In this document: piece by piece, positions 25,052 through 32,443 of the stretch
Layout of the letters: each line of letters begins with the position of its first letter
Numbering within the stretch: the first letter of the stretch is position 1
Assembly (NCBI RefSeq): GCF_900446215.1
Contig: NZ_UAQZ01000014.1
Coordinates: 62,001 to 126,000, forward strand
DNA from: Burkholderia cenocepacia
GTDB lineage: Bacteria > Pseudomonadota > Gammaproteobacteria > Burkholderiales > Burkholderiaceae
Direction: 5' to 3'
DNA length: 64,000 nt
Position numbers and translations under genes: made by a program
The notes under the pieces: generated by a model
What the model saw: only the letters and a program-made list of their open reading frames with translations
What the model was told of the DNA's origin: nothing
Database searches by the model: none

Positions 25052-26657
25052 AAACGGATACCTTTCGCTTGCCTGATTTGATTCGTGGGATGACCGAGCC
25101 GAGGCCGGAATAGGCCAGCATGTACAGCATATGCAACGCGTCCGGGCCGTCGTCGTGATCGGCTTCCGGATAGTGGGTCAACTGCTCGACGAGCACTGTC
25201 TGGCTCTTGTGCAGGCGAACCGTGCCGTTCGCGCAGTGCGGCTGAAGAGACAGAATCCGCAGGTCTTTGTCGTCGCTGGAGCGGATGCCGCGCGCCGGAA
25301 CCGGGATCATTCGCTTTTGTGAACGTTCGACCAGCACATCCTTGAAGAACTCCTGGAACTGGATGATCTCGATGCCCCATACCAGGCAACCGTATTGCTC
25401 CTGGAACGCGATAATCGTTTCGATCTGGAGGTTGGGCAACATGCGTGCGATCTTCGCTTCCACCACATCGAGCACACCGGTCTTGCGGTTGAGGCCACCG
25501 ACCAGGCACGCACACGGGTCACGGCCCTTGTTGTGCTTGCCCATCGACGGATCGTGTGCACCGAAGAAAATCCAGGCGTCGGACGGATGCACCCAGTACA
25601 CCAGCTTCTGGAACGGCGCGTTCTCGCTATTGGTCGGATCGTTCTGATATTCGCAATCGAACGCGTGGTGATCGTTCGCGCGAATCTTCATCAGGCGCAA
25701 CAGCGGGCGCATGGCCGGCCACGATACGACAGCGCCATCGTCCATTTCAGCCTTGCGCTGCGCATAGAACGCGTCGCATGCTTCCTCGCCTTCATTCAGG
25801 AATACTTCTTCCCACTTTTCCCACAGATCCAGCCGCTTCGGCCACTCGATGATGGCGCGGAATTTATGCGACTCCCATAGCGGGCTGCGATGCACGCGGT
25901 TGGCCACGCCGTCGTAATGCAGAATCGTGTTGAGGTAGATGATGTCCATCGAGCCGTCCGGCGGACCGAGCGGCATCACGACCTTTTTGACCCAGCGTTC
26001 AAGCTTGTCGCGCTGGGTCTTCTGCTGCACGTTCTCGTCGTTCTCGATGTCGTCGAGCAACACCAGGTCAGGCCGAAACGGGCCATGCCGAATACCGCGC
26101 ATCCGCTTGCCCGAGCCGAACGCCTGCAGCTTGATGTCGGTTGCCGTTAGCGCAACGCCGACGTTCCAAACGCGCCCCTTGCCGACGTGTTCGGGAAAGT
26201 CCATCGCGAGCCGCGGATTGTCGGTCAGCTCGACCTTGATCGCCTCCAGCATCATCTGCGCCTGGTCGCTGCTGTCCATCACGATCGGGATGAATTTCTT
26301 CGCCTGGCGGATGATGCAAAGCAACGTAAAAACCTGCGTAACCAACGTTGATTTCGCTTCGCCGCGCGGTGCCGAAAGATTGATGAGCTTGCCTTGCTTT
26401 GCGGCGATGCGCGGCGGCAGGTTGTCGAAGCACCAGTCGTGAAAAACGGATGATTCGACCGCGTTGCTGTAGTGCGGGAAGTAGGTCTGAAAGAAGAAGC
26501 GATAGTCGCCCGAGAACACGCGCATACGCCGCTCCAGGCGCGCGTCTTCGTCCACCGCGAATCCGTCGCACGCGGCATCGATGAGGCGGCGCTGGTCGTC
26601 GGTGAATGCCATCAGCTCCTTCAGGAACTGTTCGGCGGCGTTGGATTTCTTTGCCAT
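25041..26657 (-). CDS. Terminase large subunit (Mu gp28-like)
   Basis: A 538-aa DNA-packaging motor and nuclease. ATPase part: Walker A SAPRGEAKSTL (about residue 92) and Walker B PDLVLLDDIEND. Nuclease part: AHDPSMG and the late DHDDGPDAL aspartates that would coordinate metal in the RNase H-like fold. Mu-like phages package by headful from the left end and into host DNA, so this enzyme cuts without cos sites. It lies between the small subunit-like gene and the portal. Confidence 0.94.
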   Translation of the reverse strand: MAKKSNAAEQFLKELMAFTDDQRRLIDAACDGFAVDEDARLERRMRVFSGDYRFFFQTYFPHYSNAVESSVFHDWCFDNLPPRIAAKQGKLINLSAPRGEAKSTLVTQVFTLLCIIRQAKKFIPIVMDSSDQAQMMLEAIKVELTDNPRLAMDFPEHVGKGRVWNVGVALTATDIKLQAFGSGKRMRGIRHGPFRPDLVLLDDIENDENVQQKTQRDKLERWVKKVVMPLGPPDGSMDIIYLNTILHYDGVANRVHRSPLWESHKFRAIIEWPKRLDLWEKWEEVFLNEGEEACDAFYAQRKAEMDDGAVVSWPAMRPLLRLMKIRANDHHAFDCEYQNDPTNSENAPFQKLVYWVHPSDAWIFFGAHDPSMGKHNKGRDPCACLVGGLNRKTGVLDVVEAKIARMLPNLQIETIIAFQEQYGCLVWGIEIIQFQEFFKDVLVERSQKRMIPVPARGIRSSDDKDLRILSLQPHCANGTVRLHKSQTVLVEQLTHYPEADHDDGPDALHMLYMLAYSGLGSVIPRIKSGKRKVSVYGS

Positions 26658-26663
26658 CGTGGA

Positions 26664-27161
26664 TCAGGAATATTTTTTCGCGACTTCCTGGCCAAACTCT
26701 TCCAGGTACGCAATGAAGCGCGCGTGCTCTTTCGGATACTTCGTCTGGACGAACGACGCGAAGTCGCGCAGCACATCCATGCAGATCGACAGCGTAGCGA
26801 GCTTCGGATTGGAGCGGCCGGCCGCGTTCACCGTCTTGATGAAGCTGTCGGACAGGCGCGCGAGAATGTCGGCCTTCTGCACCGGCTGCAGCTTCTGGTT
26901 GTTCTTCAGCTCTTCGAGCATTGCAAGGAACTGCACCGACATTTCCTCGACGACCTGGCTAGTCATGTTGTCGATGTTGGTGCGGGACATGCGTTGTGCC
27001 GACCGCGCGATGTCCCAATCGTCGCCCGCCTCCTTCGAAGCGCGCTTCCAGTTGCGTGCGGTCTGGTACGACACCTTGCACACGTCTGCGGCCGTCGTCA
27101 GCGGCATGCCCTGCAGGTATTTCGCACGCAACTGGTTGCGGACCTTTTGGTCGTGGGCCAT
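26664..27161 (-). CDS. Terminase small subunit-like protein, DUF1804
   Basis: A 165-aa protein with an N-terminal helix-turn-helix (LTTAADVCKVSYQTARNWK, about residues 21-39) and long helices after it, the pattern of DUF1804 proteins found beside Mu-like large terminases. It likely recognises the phage pac region and loads the large subunit. The stop is six bases before the large-subunit start. Confidence 0.85.
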   Translation of the reverse strand: MAHDQKVRNQLRAKYLQGMPLTTAADVCKVSYQTARNWKRASKEAGDDWDIARSAQRMSRTNIDNMTSQVVEEMSVQFLAMLEELKNNQKLQPVQKADILARLSDSFIKTVNAAGRSNPKLATLSICMDVLRDFASFVQTKYPKEHARFIAYLEEFGQEVAKKYS

Positions 27162-27164
27162 GCG

Positions 27165-27455
27165 TCAACCCTTGGTTGCGAAGTAACGCACGACTTCAAC
27201 CAGCGCCGTCATCGCGCCACCGGCTACACCGCCGAGTCCAGCCGTCTTCGCCATCAGCTTGCCGTGATCGCCCTCCAGCGTCTTCACGCGATCTTCCAGA
27301 CCGTCGATGCGATCGGACACGGTCTGTTTCAGATCGTCGATACGTTGATTGGTCGCCTGCTGACCGTGCTGCACCATTTCGCGGATACCGCGCAGCTCGC
27401 CCTGGATGTTGCCCAGCGCCAGCAGCAGCTTGTCGTTCAAATCATTACCAGTCAT
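27165..27455 (-). CDS. Small coiled-coil phage protein, position of Mu gp26 (DUF2730-like)
   Basis: A 96-aa protein: a long coiled coil (residues 5-70; IDDLKQTVSDRIDGLEDRVKTLEGD) and a Gly/Ala-rich C-terminal hydrophobic stretch (GLGGVAGGAMTALVEVV) that could insert in a membrane. In Mu and its relatives a protein of this size and form lies between lysis and terminase genes. Its role is not established. Overlaps the gene upstream by four bases (ATGA). Confidence 0.65.
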   Translation of the reverse strand: MTGNDLNDKLLLALGNIQGELRGIREMVQHGQQATNQRIDDLKQTVSDRIDGLEDRVKTLEGDHGKLMAKTAGLGGVAGGAMTALVEVVRYFATKG

Positions 27456-27676
27456 CGCGGATACCCTGTTCTCCGTTGCTCAAACCGTCCCTGGCATTCG
27501 GTGCAGCGTGTCGCATATGGCACGCATGCGCGTCGAGCGGCGGGGATCGGTTCGCCGCATTCGACACATTCTTCGGCGCCCGCGCCGTGGCACTGCGCGC
27601 GGGCAAGTTCGATCGCTACATCACGCTGCATCTGTTCGATTTGCTGTGCCAGCTCGAACTCGCGTTCATTCATCAT
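27452..27676 (-). CDS. DksA/TraR-type zinc-finger phage protein
   Basis: A 74-aa protein whose C-terminal half has the four-cysteine finger CVECGEPIPAARRACVPYATRC (split: CVECG...CxxxxxxC...CTEC), as in TraR. TraR-like proteins bind the RNA polymerase secondary channel and mimic DksA with ppGpp; the short N-terminal helix here carries acidic residues at the right place only approximately. Many Mu-like phages carry one beside the lysis genes. ATG at 27673 is an equal start. Overlaps the Rz1 end by 11 bases. Confidence 0.85.
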   Translation of the reverse strand: MMNEREFELAQQIEQMQRDVAIELARAQCHGAGAEECVECGEPIPAARRACVPYATRCTECQGRFEQRRTGYPR

Positions 27677-27959
27677 CGTTATCCATCAACAGAAAAGGCG
27701 CGCATCCACTGGGCATCGAGTCGATCGCCGCGAGCACGCCACAAAACCGCGCTGCCAGGCCGTAGTACAGCCGCGCAACGTCACGGTGGTTCGCTTCCAG
27801 GTCCGGCATGCGGCCGCTCGCCGGCTGCGGCAGCGTGTCCGGCGCTCGCGTCAGATTGGGCGGTGGCGGCACTCGCAAAGGGTCCGGCGTTGGCGGTACG
27901 CCAGCGCTGCAGGCGGACATCAGGCAGCACGCAATCGTCAGCAGGTGCAGGCGGGTCAT
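27666..27959 (-). CDS. Outer-membrane spanin lipoprotein (Rz1-like)
   Basis: A 97-aa lipoprotein starting at the ATG at 27959, inside the Rz gene in another frame. It has a short signal with lipobox region CLMSAC, then a proline-rich mature start (GVPPTPDPLRVPPPP), the classic Rz1 composition. About half of it overlaps Rz; the rest runs beyond the Rz stop. With Rz it would bridge the periplasm and fuse inner and outer membranes at lysis. An ATG five codons earlier is possible. Confidence 0.82.
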   Translation of the reverse strand: MTRLHLLTIACCLMSACSAGVPPTPDPLRVPPPPNLTRAPDTLPQPASGRMPDLEANHRDVARLYYGLAARFCGVLAAIDSMPSGCAPFLLMDNDDE

Positions 27960-28242
27960 GACGGGCATCCTCATCGAGCTGGTGGAAGTAGCGGTCTACG
28001 CGCTGGACGCTCGCGTCTGCGCGCTGTCCGGCCTGTTGTCCGCGTTTGATATCGCGGTCGATCCGCTTGATGTCGCCTTGGTATGCGCGCTGCGCCGCTG
28101 TCGCGTTGTCACGCGTCGCGGCGCTCTTACCGTTGGCGCGGCCGATGAAGTACGCGGCGCCGTGCGTCGCGATCAGCACGACCACGACTGCGGCGCCGAT
28201 CGCGCGCAGGTAGCGCGCATCAAGTTCCGGAAGATCGATCAT
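27781..28242 (-). CDS. Inner-membrane spanin (Rz-like)
   Basis: A 153-aa type II membrane protein: one N-terminal transmembrane helix (AIGAAVVVVLIATHGAAYFIG), then a charged periplasmic helical region (QGDIKRIDRDIKRGQQAGQR) and a Pro/Ala-rich end. This is the form of an i-spanin, which pairs with the Rz1 lipoprotein encoded inside its 3' half. It overlaps the transglycosylase by four bases. Confidence 0.82.
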   Translation of the reverse strand: MIDLPELDARYLRAIGAAVVVVLIATHGAAYFIGRANGKSAATRDNATAAQRAYQGDIKRIDRDIKRGQQAGQRADASVQRVDRYFHQLDEDARHDPPAPADDCVLPDVRLQRWRTANAGPFASAATAQSDASAGHAAAAGERPHAGPGSEPP

Positions 28243-28910
28243 GGCGTGCAGCTCCCGATTCCCCAGCCGGCGCGAACGTACAGCGGTTCGTGTTGCTTCA
28301 GGATGCGGCGCGGATAGTCAGCGTTCTCGCGCTGGTTGCCGGGCGCGATGCCCGGATTGATGTCGCACGTCTTGCCCAGGCAATACTGCGGTGACGTGGA
28401 CAGCTTCTGGCGCTTGTAGACCCATCCCAAGCCGCCGTTGTAGCCGCTCAACGCGAACGCCATGCGCTCGCATGGGTTGGCGGCCTTCACGCGGTCGTAC
28501 AGGTGCTTGTCGTACGTGACCAATGCACGCATTGCCCAGGTCGGGTTGTACGGATCGTTGTCGCGCAGGCCGGGATATGCACCGCTAATCCAGCCTGCTG
28601 TCGACGGCATGAACTGCGCCAAGCCTTCCGCACCTACCGGGCTCTTTGCGTTGGCCCGCCAGCGGCTTTCCTGATGGATCTGTCCGGCGAACGTTGCGAC
28701 CGGCGCTTCGAGCCCCCAGACGAGCTGCGCCTGGCGCCGTAGATCGAGCCGATAACGGGCAGCGTCGGCGGGCACCTGCGCGTGGGCCGACGAGGAAAGC
28801 ACCAGCGCGACGATCACCAGGACGGCGATCGCGGCCACAGAAAGGGCCAGCGCGCGAAGCGTTCGGATAATGTCGTCGCGCAGCGCGCGCAGGATCGCAT
28901 CGAGAATCAT
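28239..28910 (-). CDS. Phage endolysin, SLT-type lytic transglycosylase
   Basis: A 223-aa enzyme that cleaves the MurNAc-GlcNAc bond. A long hydrophobic N-terminal segment (residues 18-42) may serve as signal-anchor, so export could be holin-independent. The SLT domain has the catalytic Glu in IHQESRW, then EGLAQFMPSTA and the FALSGYNGGLGWV block. The ATG at 28910 overlaps the stop of the holin-like gene by four bases; an upstream open stretch is Arg-rich and not family-like. Confidence 0.9.
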   Translation of the reverse strand: MILDAILRALRDDIIRTLRALALSVAAIAVLVIVALVLSSSAHAQVPADAARYRLDLRRQAQLVWGLEAPVATFAGQIHQESRWRANAKSPVGAEGLAQFMPSTAGWISGAYPGLRDNDPYNPTWAMRALVTYDKHLYDRVKAANPCERMAFALSGYNGGLGWVYKRQKLSTSPQYCLGKTCDINPGIAPGNQRENADYPRRILKQHEPLYVRAGWGIGSCTP

Positions 28911-29281
28911 GCTGCGAGGCCCACGCAAATCAGGCTGGCAGCGACGATGATCGCGCGGCGCAAACTCGCTGCCTTGAACAATTCCGCGTGCACGCGAGGA
29001 TCGAGCGCGATTTCGCATTCGAATTCGCTCAGTTCGGCGCCAGCCATGTCGACTTCAACTTGATCCAGAGTCGGCACAAATTCGTGCGGCCGCGCGTACG
29101 GAAAAATGAGGCGATCGAGCCAGTAGCCGCCCCAGCCGCCAAGCGACATGAGGTGTGCTTTGTAGAACGTGACGGACAGCAGCGGATCGGACTGCCGGGT
29201 GGTATAGGCGAGGATCGCCAGCACGATGCTGGCGACGAGCCAAACAGTAAGACGCGGGGATTTAAGACGGGAAACCTTCAC
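28907..29281 (-). CDS. Putative holin
   Basis: A 124-aa membrane protein. I use the GTG at 29281 because GGAG lies exactly eight bases before it; earlier GTG and ATG codons (29323, 29308) lack such a site. Hydrophobic segments: residues 10-28 (LTVWLVASIVLAILAYT), a weaker one near 40-55, and the C-terminus (AIIVAASLICVGLAA). The KSPRLTVWL start and YWLDRLIFPYARP block recall the Phage_holin_8-type putative holins of Mu-like phages. It is the first gene of the leftward late block, next to the endolysin. Confidence 0.7.
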   Translation of the reverse strand: MKVSRLKSPRLTVWLVASIVLAILAYTTRQSDPLLSVTFYKAHLMSLGGWGGYWLDRLIFPYARPHEFVPTLDQVEVDMAGAELSEFECEIALDPRVHAELFKAASLRRAIIVAASLICVGLAA

Positions 29282-29324
29282 GAGGAGCACTCCAATAACT
29301 GGGTGCATTCGCGACGGCGGCACC

Positions 29325-29351
29325 CGTAACCTGATGAGGTTTCAGGTTACG
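29325..29351. other. Stem-loop ahead of the leftward late block
   Basis: A perfect 10-bp inverted repeat, CGTAACCTGA and TCAGGTTACG, with a 7-base loop, in the 141-bp gap between the lipoprotein gene and the holin. No T run follows on the minus strand, so an operator or a leader hairpin is as likely as a terminator for the repressor operon. Confidence 0.55.
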
Positions 29352-29373
29352 GATTAGGGATCAAGCAGGCTTT

Positions 29374-29387
29374 ATGAAATGTTTCAC
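29374..29387. promoter_or_regulatory. Candidate late-activator site 1
   Basis: ATGAA-ATGT-TTCAC, about 90 bases before the first gene of the leftward late block. It matches sites at 39898 and 52881 at 13 of 14 positions (variable N at position 9, R at position 1). See the separate finding. Confidence 0.55.
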
Positions 29388-29422
29388 CAACGGGAGCCGA
29401 AAACTAGAACCAGCTTTTTACT

Positions 29423-30031
29423 TCACGATTTCGAGACGCTGTCATCATCACATCGCCAAAGCATCTTGTCTTGCTCAGCGGGCTTCAGTAGCGCTTCCGG
29501 CTCACAGTTCCGGCGCGGGGCGGAAGCGCTCTTCGAGGTCTGGATGAACACCTGCGGTTTGGGCGGATTCTGTAACTGTCGATCGCAATCGCTGATGTTG
29601 TTCTGGTAGGCCTGTATGCTCTTTTCGGCCCATTGCTTCCGATCTGTTTCCGATATGGAGCGAATCGTTTCTTCAATAGCTTGACCTGCTGAGAGACCGA
29701 GCATGGTGCACCATCCAAGCGGTTCGGACATCGGTTTCCCGAACAAATCCGATGCTTGTCCGGCCAGTTTGATATTTTCCATTCCAGATTTCAGCGCATA
29801 GGCATCGGGTGGGGTAAACGCGTTCGGGTCGGAAAGGAACCTCGACATCAATTCGGTGGTGTGATTCATCGATCTCACGATGGCGTCGCGAAATTTCTGC
29901 GCGTTGTCTCGTTGTTCGCGATACTGACGGATCTCTTCAGCGTTGTTTCCTACGACCGTTTGAGAATCGCCACAAGCGCTCAACGCCAACAGCGCGAGGC
30001 AGCTCGATATCGTCCGGGCAAGTTTAAGCAT
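29423..30031 (-). CDS. Phage-encoded lipoprotein, lysogenic-conversion candidate
   Basis: A 202-aa protein with a clear type II signal: MLKLARTISS, hydrophobic core, LSACG with Cys20 as lipidation site. The mature part is helical and polar and has four more cysteines (GWCT, SDCD, RNCE, WRCD), suggesting two disulfides in the periplasm. It is the last gene of the leftward repressor operon, overlapping the gene before it by eight bases, so it should be made in the lysogen. A role in exclusion or host surface change is inferred from position only. No family recognised. Confidence 0.75.
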   Translation of the reverse strand: MLKLARTISSCLALLALSACGDSQTVVGNNAEEIRQYREQRDNAQKFRDAIVRSMNHTTELMSRFLSDPNAFTPPDAYALKSGMENIKLAGQASDLFGKPMSEPLGWCTMLGLSAGQAIEETIRSISETDRKQWAEKSIQAYQNNISDCDRQLQNPPKPQVFIQTSKSASAPRRNCEPEALLKPAEQDKMLWRCDDDSVSKS

Positions 30032-30557
30032 TTCGCGCTTCCCAATACGATTGCCATTTTGTCATCGCGAATGCGAGCGTAGCGCGTAACTCCCAAGCTG
30101 TCATATTTCGCAGCATCTCACGATTGAAATTGGTGCGACTGAATTCCAATGTCGCTACTTTGACGTGAGGAACGATAGCCCAGATTCGCATCACCTGAGC
30201 AATCATTGCGTCGTTCGACAATTCCCGACCAAATGCGCAGTTACGCCATCCATTGAGATACACGTTCGCGCGCGGGAACATGTCGGCGATCATTTCGTCG
30301 ACACTCTTCACGCCCAGATGTGTGTTGAGGGACGCCCGTACCAACTTCGTCGTCACAAGCCCGGCTTCGGCCGCGACTACTTCTTCCGCCCACGCTGATA
30401 GCTGCGCGCGTTCTTCGCGCGACAGCCGTTCAACGGCCTCTGCCGGTGGCGCGTCTGACTGCAGCACCTGCGTAATCGACAAATCACCGGCAACTTGAAT
30501 GATGCCGAACCCCGATGCGCTCATTGTGCCGAGCGTTTTCCCCGATTTTGTTGCCAT
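30024..30557 (-). CDS. Unknown protein of the repressor operon
   Basis: A 177-aa protein. The N-terminus MSASGFGIIQVAGDLSITQVL resembles the C-terminal SGSGITQV motif of the neighbouring repressor. The middle is an acidic helix (AVERLSREERAQLSAWAEEVV), and the C-terminal 90 residues are a compact Trp- and Arg-containing helical domain (YLNGWRNCAFG, AWELRATLAFAMTKWQSYW). No DNA-binding motif or membrane segment. It is 54 bases downstream of the repressor and overlaps the lipoprotein gene, so it is probably expressed in the lysogen. Function unknown. Confidence 0.7.
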   Translation of the reverse strand: MATKSGKTLGTMSASGFGIIQVAGDLSITQVLQSDAPPAEAVERLSREERAQLSAWAEEVVAAEAGLVTTKLVRASLNTHLGVKSVDEMIADMFPRANVYLNGWRNCAFGRELSNDAMIAQVMRIWAIVPHVKVATLEFSRTNFNREMLRNMTAWELRATLAFAMTKWQSYWEARNA

Positions 30558-30611
30558 GCTTTACATATTCCCTCGATGCCGTCGGCAATTGTCTTGAGCA
30601 TCAATTGGACT

Positions 30612-31082
30612 TCATTTTTTGCCCGTGCGAATACGCACTCGACTGCCGACCTGCGTGATCCCACTTCCACTCGCGACCATGTTTCCGTCGCCTTGAACAC
30701 GGTGCCCCCCACCGGATGGAGTCGGATCGTCCACCGATCCTGCCTGGGTCTCCGGGAGAAATGCCACGACCATAGCCGCCAACTGTGCGGGCGTAACCGC
30801 CATGTTGGCAGCCGAAACCATCGTGAAAGCCTTCTCCACCGCCGACTTTACCGTATCGACGGCAAACCCGGAATGTGCTGCACGTTGCCCAGTGACCACG
30901 TATTGGATGTCGACACCATGCTGCGCGATGGCCGCCAAATATATGGAATCTGGTGAACGTTTGTTTGTCTCGTAGTTACCTTGTGTTGTCTTTGTTACGC
31001 CCGCAACGTCCGCAAATGCACTCTGGCTAAGGTTGAGACGGGTTCTTTCCTCGCGCAGACGCGCACCTACGTTGTTTTCCAT
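30612..31082 (-). CDS. Phage repressor, XRE-type helix-turn-helix
   Basis: A 156-aa protein with an N-terminal XRE domain: LREERTRLNLSQSAFADVAGV followed by the recognition helix TKTTQGNYETNKRSP. It should hold the prophage silent by binding the operators between it and the Cro-like gene. There is no LexA-like Ser-Lys cleavage pair in the short C-terminal half, so SOS self-cleavage is unlikely. The end (GDGNMVASGSGITQVG) is a Gly-rich beta motif that may mediate assembly. Divergent from the early operon. Confidence 0.87.
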   Translation of the reverse strand: MENNVGARLREERTRLNLSQSAFADVAGVTKTTQGNYETNKRSPDSIYLAAIAQHGVDIQYVVTGQRAAHSGFAVDTVKSAVEKAFTMVSAANMAVTPAQLAAMVVAFLPETQAGSVDDPTPSGGGHRVQGDGNMVASGSGITQVGSRVRIRTGKK

Positions 31083-31101
31083 GGTCGGCCTCTTGCATGG
31101 C

Positions 31102-31134
31102 CAACGTTTGTTTGCTATTGTGCTTCAAACGTTG
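31102..31134. promoter_or_regulatory. Early operator: perfect 9-bp inverted repeat
   Basis: CAACGTTTG (31102-31110) and CAAACGTTG (31126-31134), 15 bases apart, in the 81-bp gap between the divergent repressor and Cro-like genes. The left arm with its extension AACGTTTGTTTG recurs at 30956-30967 inside the repressor gene, a likely second operator. Binding by repressor and/or the Cro-like protein is inferred. Confidence 0.75.
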
Positions 31135-31163
31135 TCCATATGGTTGTCAATTGCGGAGCAAAT

Positions 31164-31355
31164 ATGACAGGTGAAGCCGTCAAGCGCAAGCTGCGCGAAC
31201 AGGGAAAGACCATCAAAGAGTGGGCGCAAGAGCACGGTTACGACTACGTGCTGGTCTCGCGCGTCATCCGTGGCGTCCAGAAAGCCAACTACGGCAAGGG
31301 GCATGATGTAGCGGTTGCCCTGGGCATGAAGAAGCCTGGGGAGGTGGATGCATGA
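31164..31355 (+). CDS. Cro/Ner-like DNA-binding protein
   Basis: A 63-aa protein from the ATG at 31164, which follows GGAG. It has a helix-turn-helix formed by KTIKEWAQEHGYDYVLVSRVIRG and ends at KKPGEVDA. The family is the small phage DNA-binding protein found at the start of Mu-like early operons, replacing Ner. It should shut down repressor transcription or tune the early promoter after induction. It overlaps the next gene by four bases. Confidence 0.82.
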   Translation: MTGEAVKRKLREQGKTIKEWAQEHGYDYVLVSRVIRGVQKANYGKGHDVAVALGMKKPGEVDA

Positions 31356-32404
31356 GCACGTCCGCCAAAAAGTCCCGGCCGACCTCCGAGGTGGTTGCTG
31401 CCGCGCATGCAACAGCGAATGCCGTCGTTCCTGCGAATGGCAAATCACCGGTGTCCGGTAATTTCGCGTTCACCGCACAAGAGGCAGACCTTGCCCAGGC
31501 ACTGGGGATCGACCTTGACGCGCCGATCGTCGACCGCCTGGAACGCGCAGTCGACCGCGTCAACCGTGCTACCAGGTTCGTTATTGAGGCTGGAACCCTC
31601 CTGCTGAGTGTTCGGGCCGACTGCGCGCACGGGGAATTCCTTCCGGCGCTGGAAGAACGCGGGATTCCGCAGCAACGTGCGTGCGAGCTGATGTCGTATG
31701 CCAAGTTCGCGGCGAGCTTGTCTGGCAGTGACCGCGATCGTGTCTTGGCACTGCCCAAGATGAAGGTGCTTGAACTGGCGAAGGCCGACCCCGAAGTCCT
31801 GCAAGACCTGTTCGAAGACGACGCGAAGTTCGGCGAGCTGACCGCGCTGTCCGTGCGTGATCTGCGCGTCGCACTGCGCGATGCGAACGCGAAGCGGACT
31901 GACCTTTCCACCCGTAACGAGAAGCTTGAGCGCGAGCGCGACCGCCTGCAGGAAGAGCTGCGCGTGCTGCGCGAAGGCCGCGTCAAGACCGGCGGTGACG
32001 TTCCGGTCGTCGTCCAGGACATTCGCCTGGAGTGCGCGGCCCTGCACAAGAAAGCGCTGATGGCGGTCGAGGACATCGGCCGGCTCGGCCGCGAGTTTCT
32101 GACGAATGGGCTGCCCGACGATTCCGAGTGGAATACCCCCGTCATCCGGCACCTGTACGGCTCGCTCACGGCGCTGCACGCGGTCATCGGCGGCCAGATC
32201 GCCGACATGCACCGCAGCTTCGGCGCATTGCTGAACGGTGAACAGTCCGTTCTCGATACGTTCTCGCCGGATGAGGCCACGCGCTGCGCGCTCGAATACC
32301 GCGCGCTGATCCAGGAGCACGACCACGAGGCCAAGGCGCGCGAGTGGGAACGCGAAATGGAGCGCCCTCGACGCGGCCGTCCGCGCACCGCCCCGACGAA
32401 GTAA
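31352..32404 (+). CDS. Early phage protein, DUF3102-like
   Basis: A 350-aa soluble protein. Residues 60-140 (VIEAGTLLLSVRADCAHGEFLPALEERGI, split by me here) fit the DUF3102 pattern seen in phage and plasmid proteins, a helical domain with possible DNA binding. A strong coiled coil follows (about 185-220, RNEKLERERDRLQEELRVL), and the C-terminus is basic (RPRRGRPRTAP), like an AT-hook. It lies between the Cro-like and transposase genes, so a role in transposition or replication control is possible. Confidence 0.65.
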   Translation: MSTSAKKSRPTSEVVAAAHATANAVVPANGKSPVSGNFAFTAQEADLAQALGIDLDAPIVDRLERAVDRVNRATRFVIEAGTLLLSVRADCAHGEFLPALEERGIPQQRACELMSYAKFAASLSGSDRDRVLALPKMKVLELAKADPEVLQDLFEDDAKFGELTALSVRDLRVALRDANAKRTDLSTRNEKLERERDRLQEELRVLREGRVKTGGDVPVVVQDIRLECAALHKKALMAVEDIGRLGREFLTNGLPDDSEWNTPVIRHLYGSLTALHAVIGGQIADMHRSFGALLNGEQSVLDTFSPDEATRCALEYRALIQEHDHEAKAREWEREMERPRRGRPRTAPTK

Positions 32405-32443
32405 TCCATCCATCCGACCGACTACCGCCCGACCAGGTGCGAT

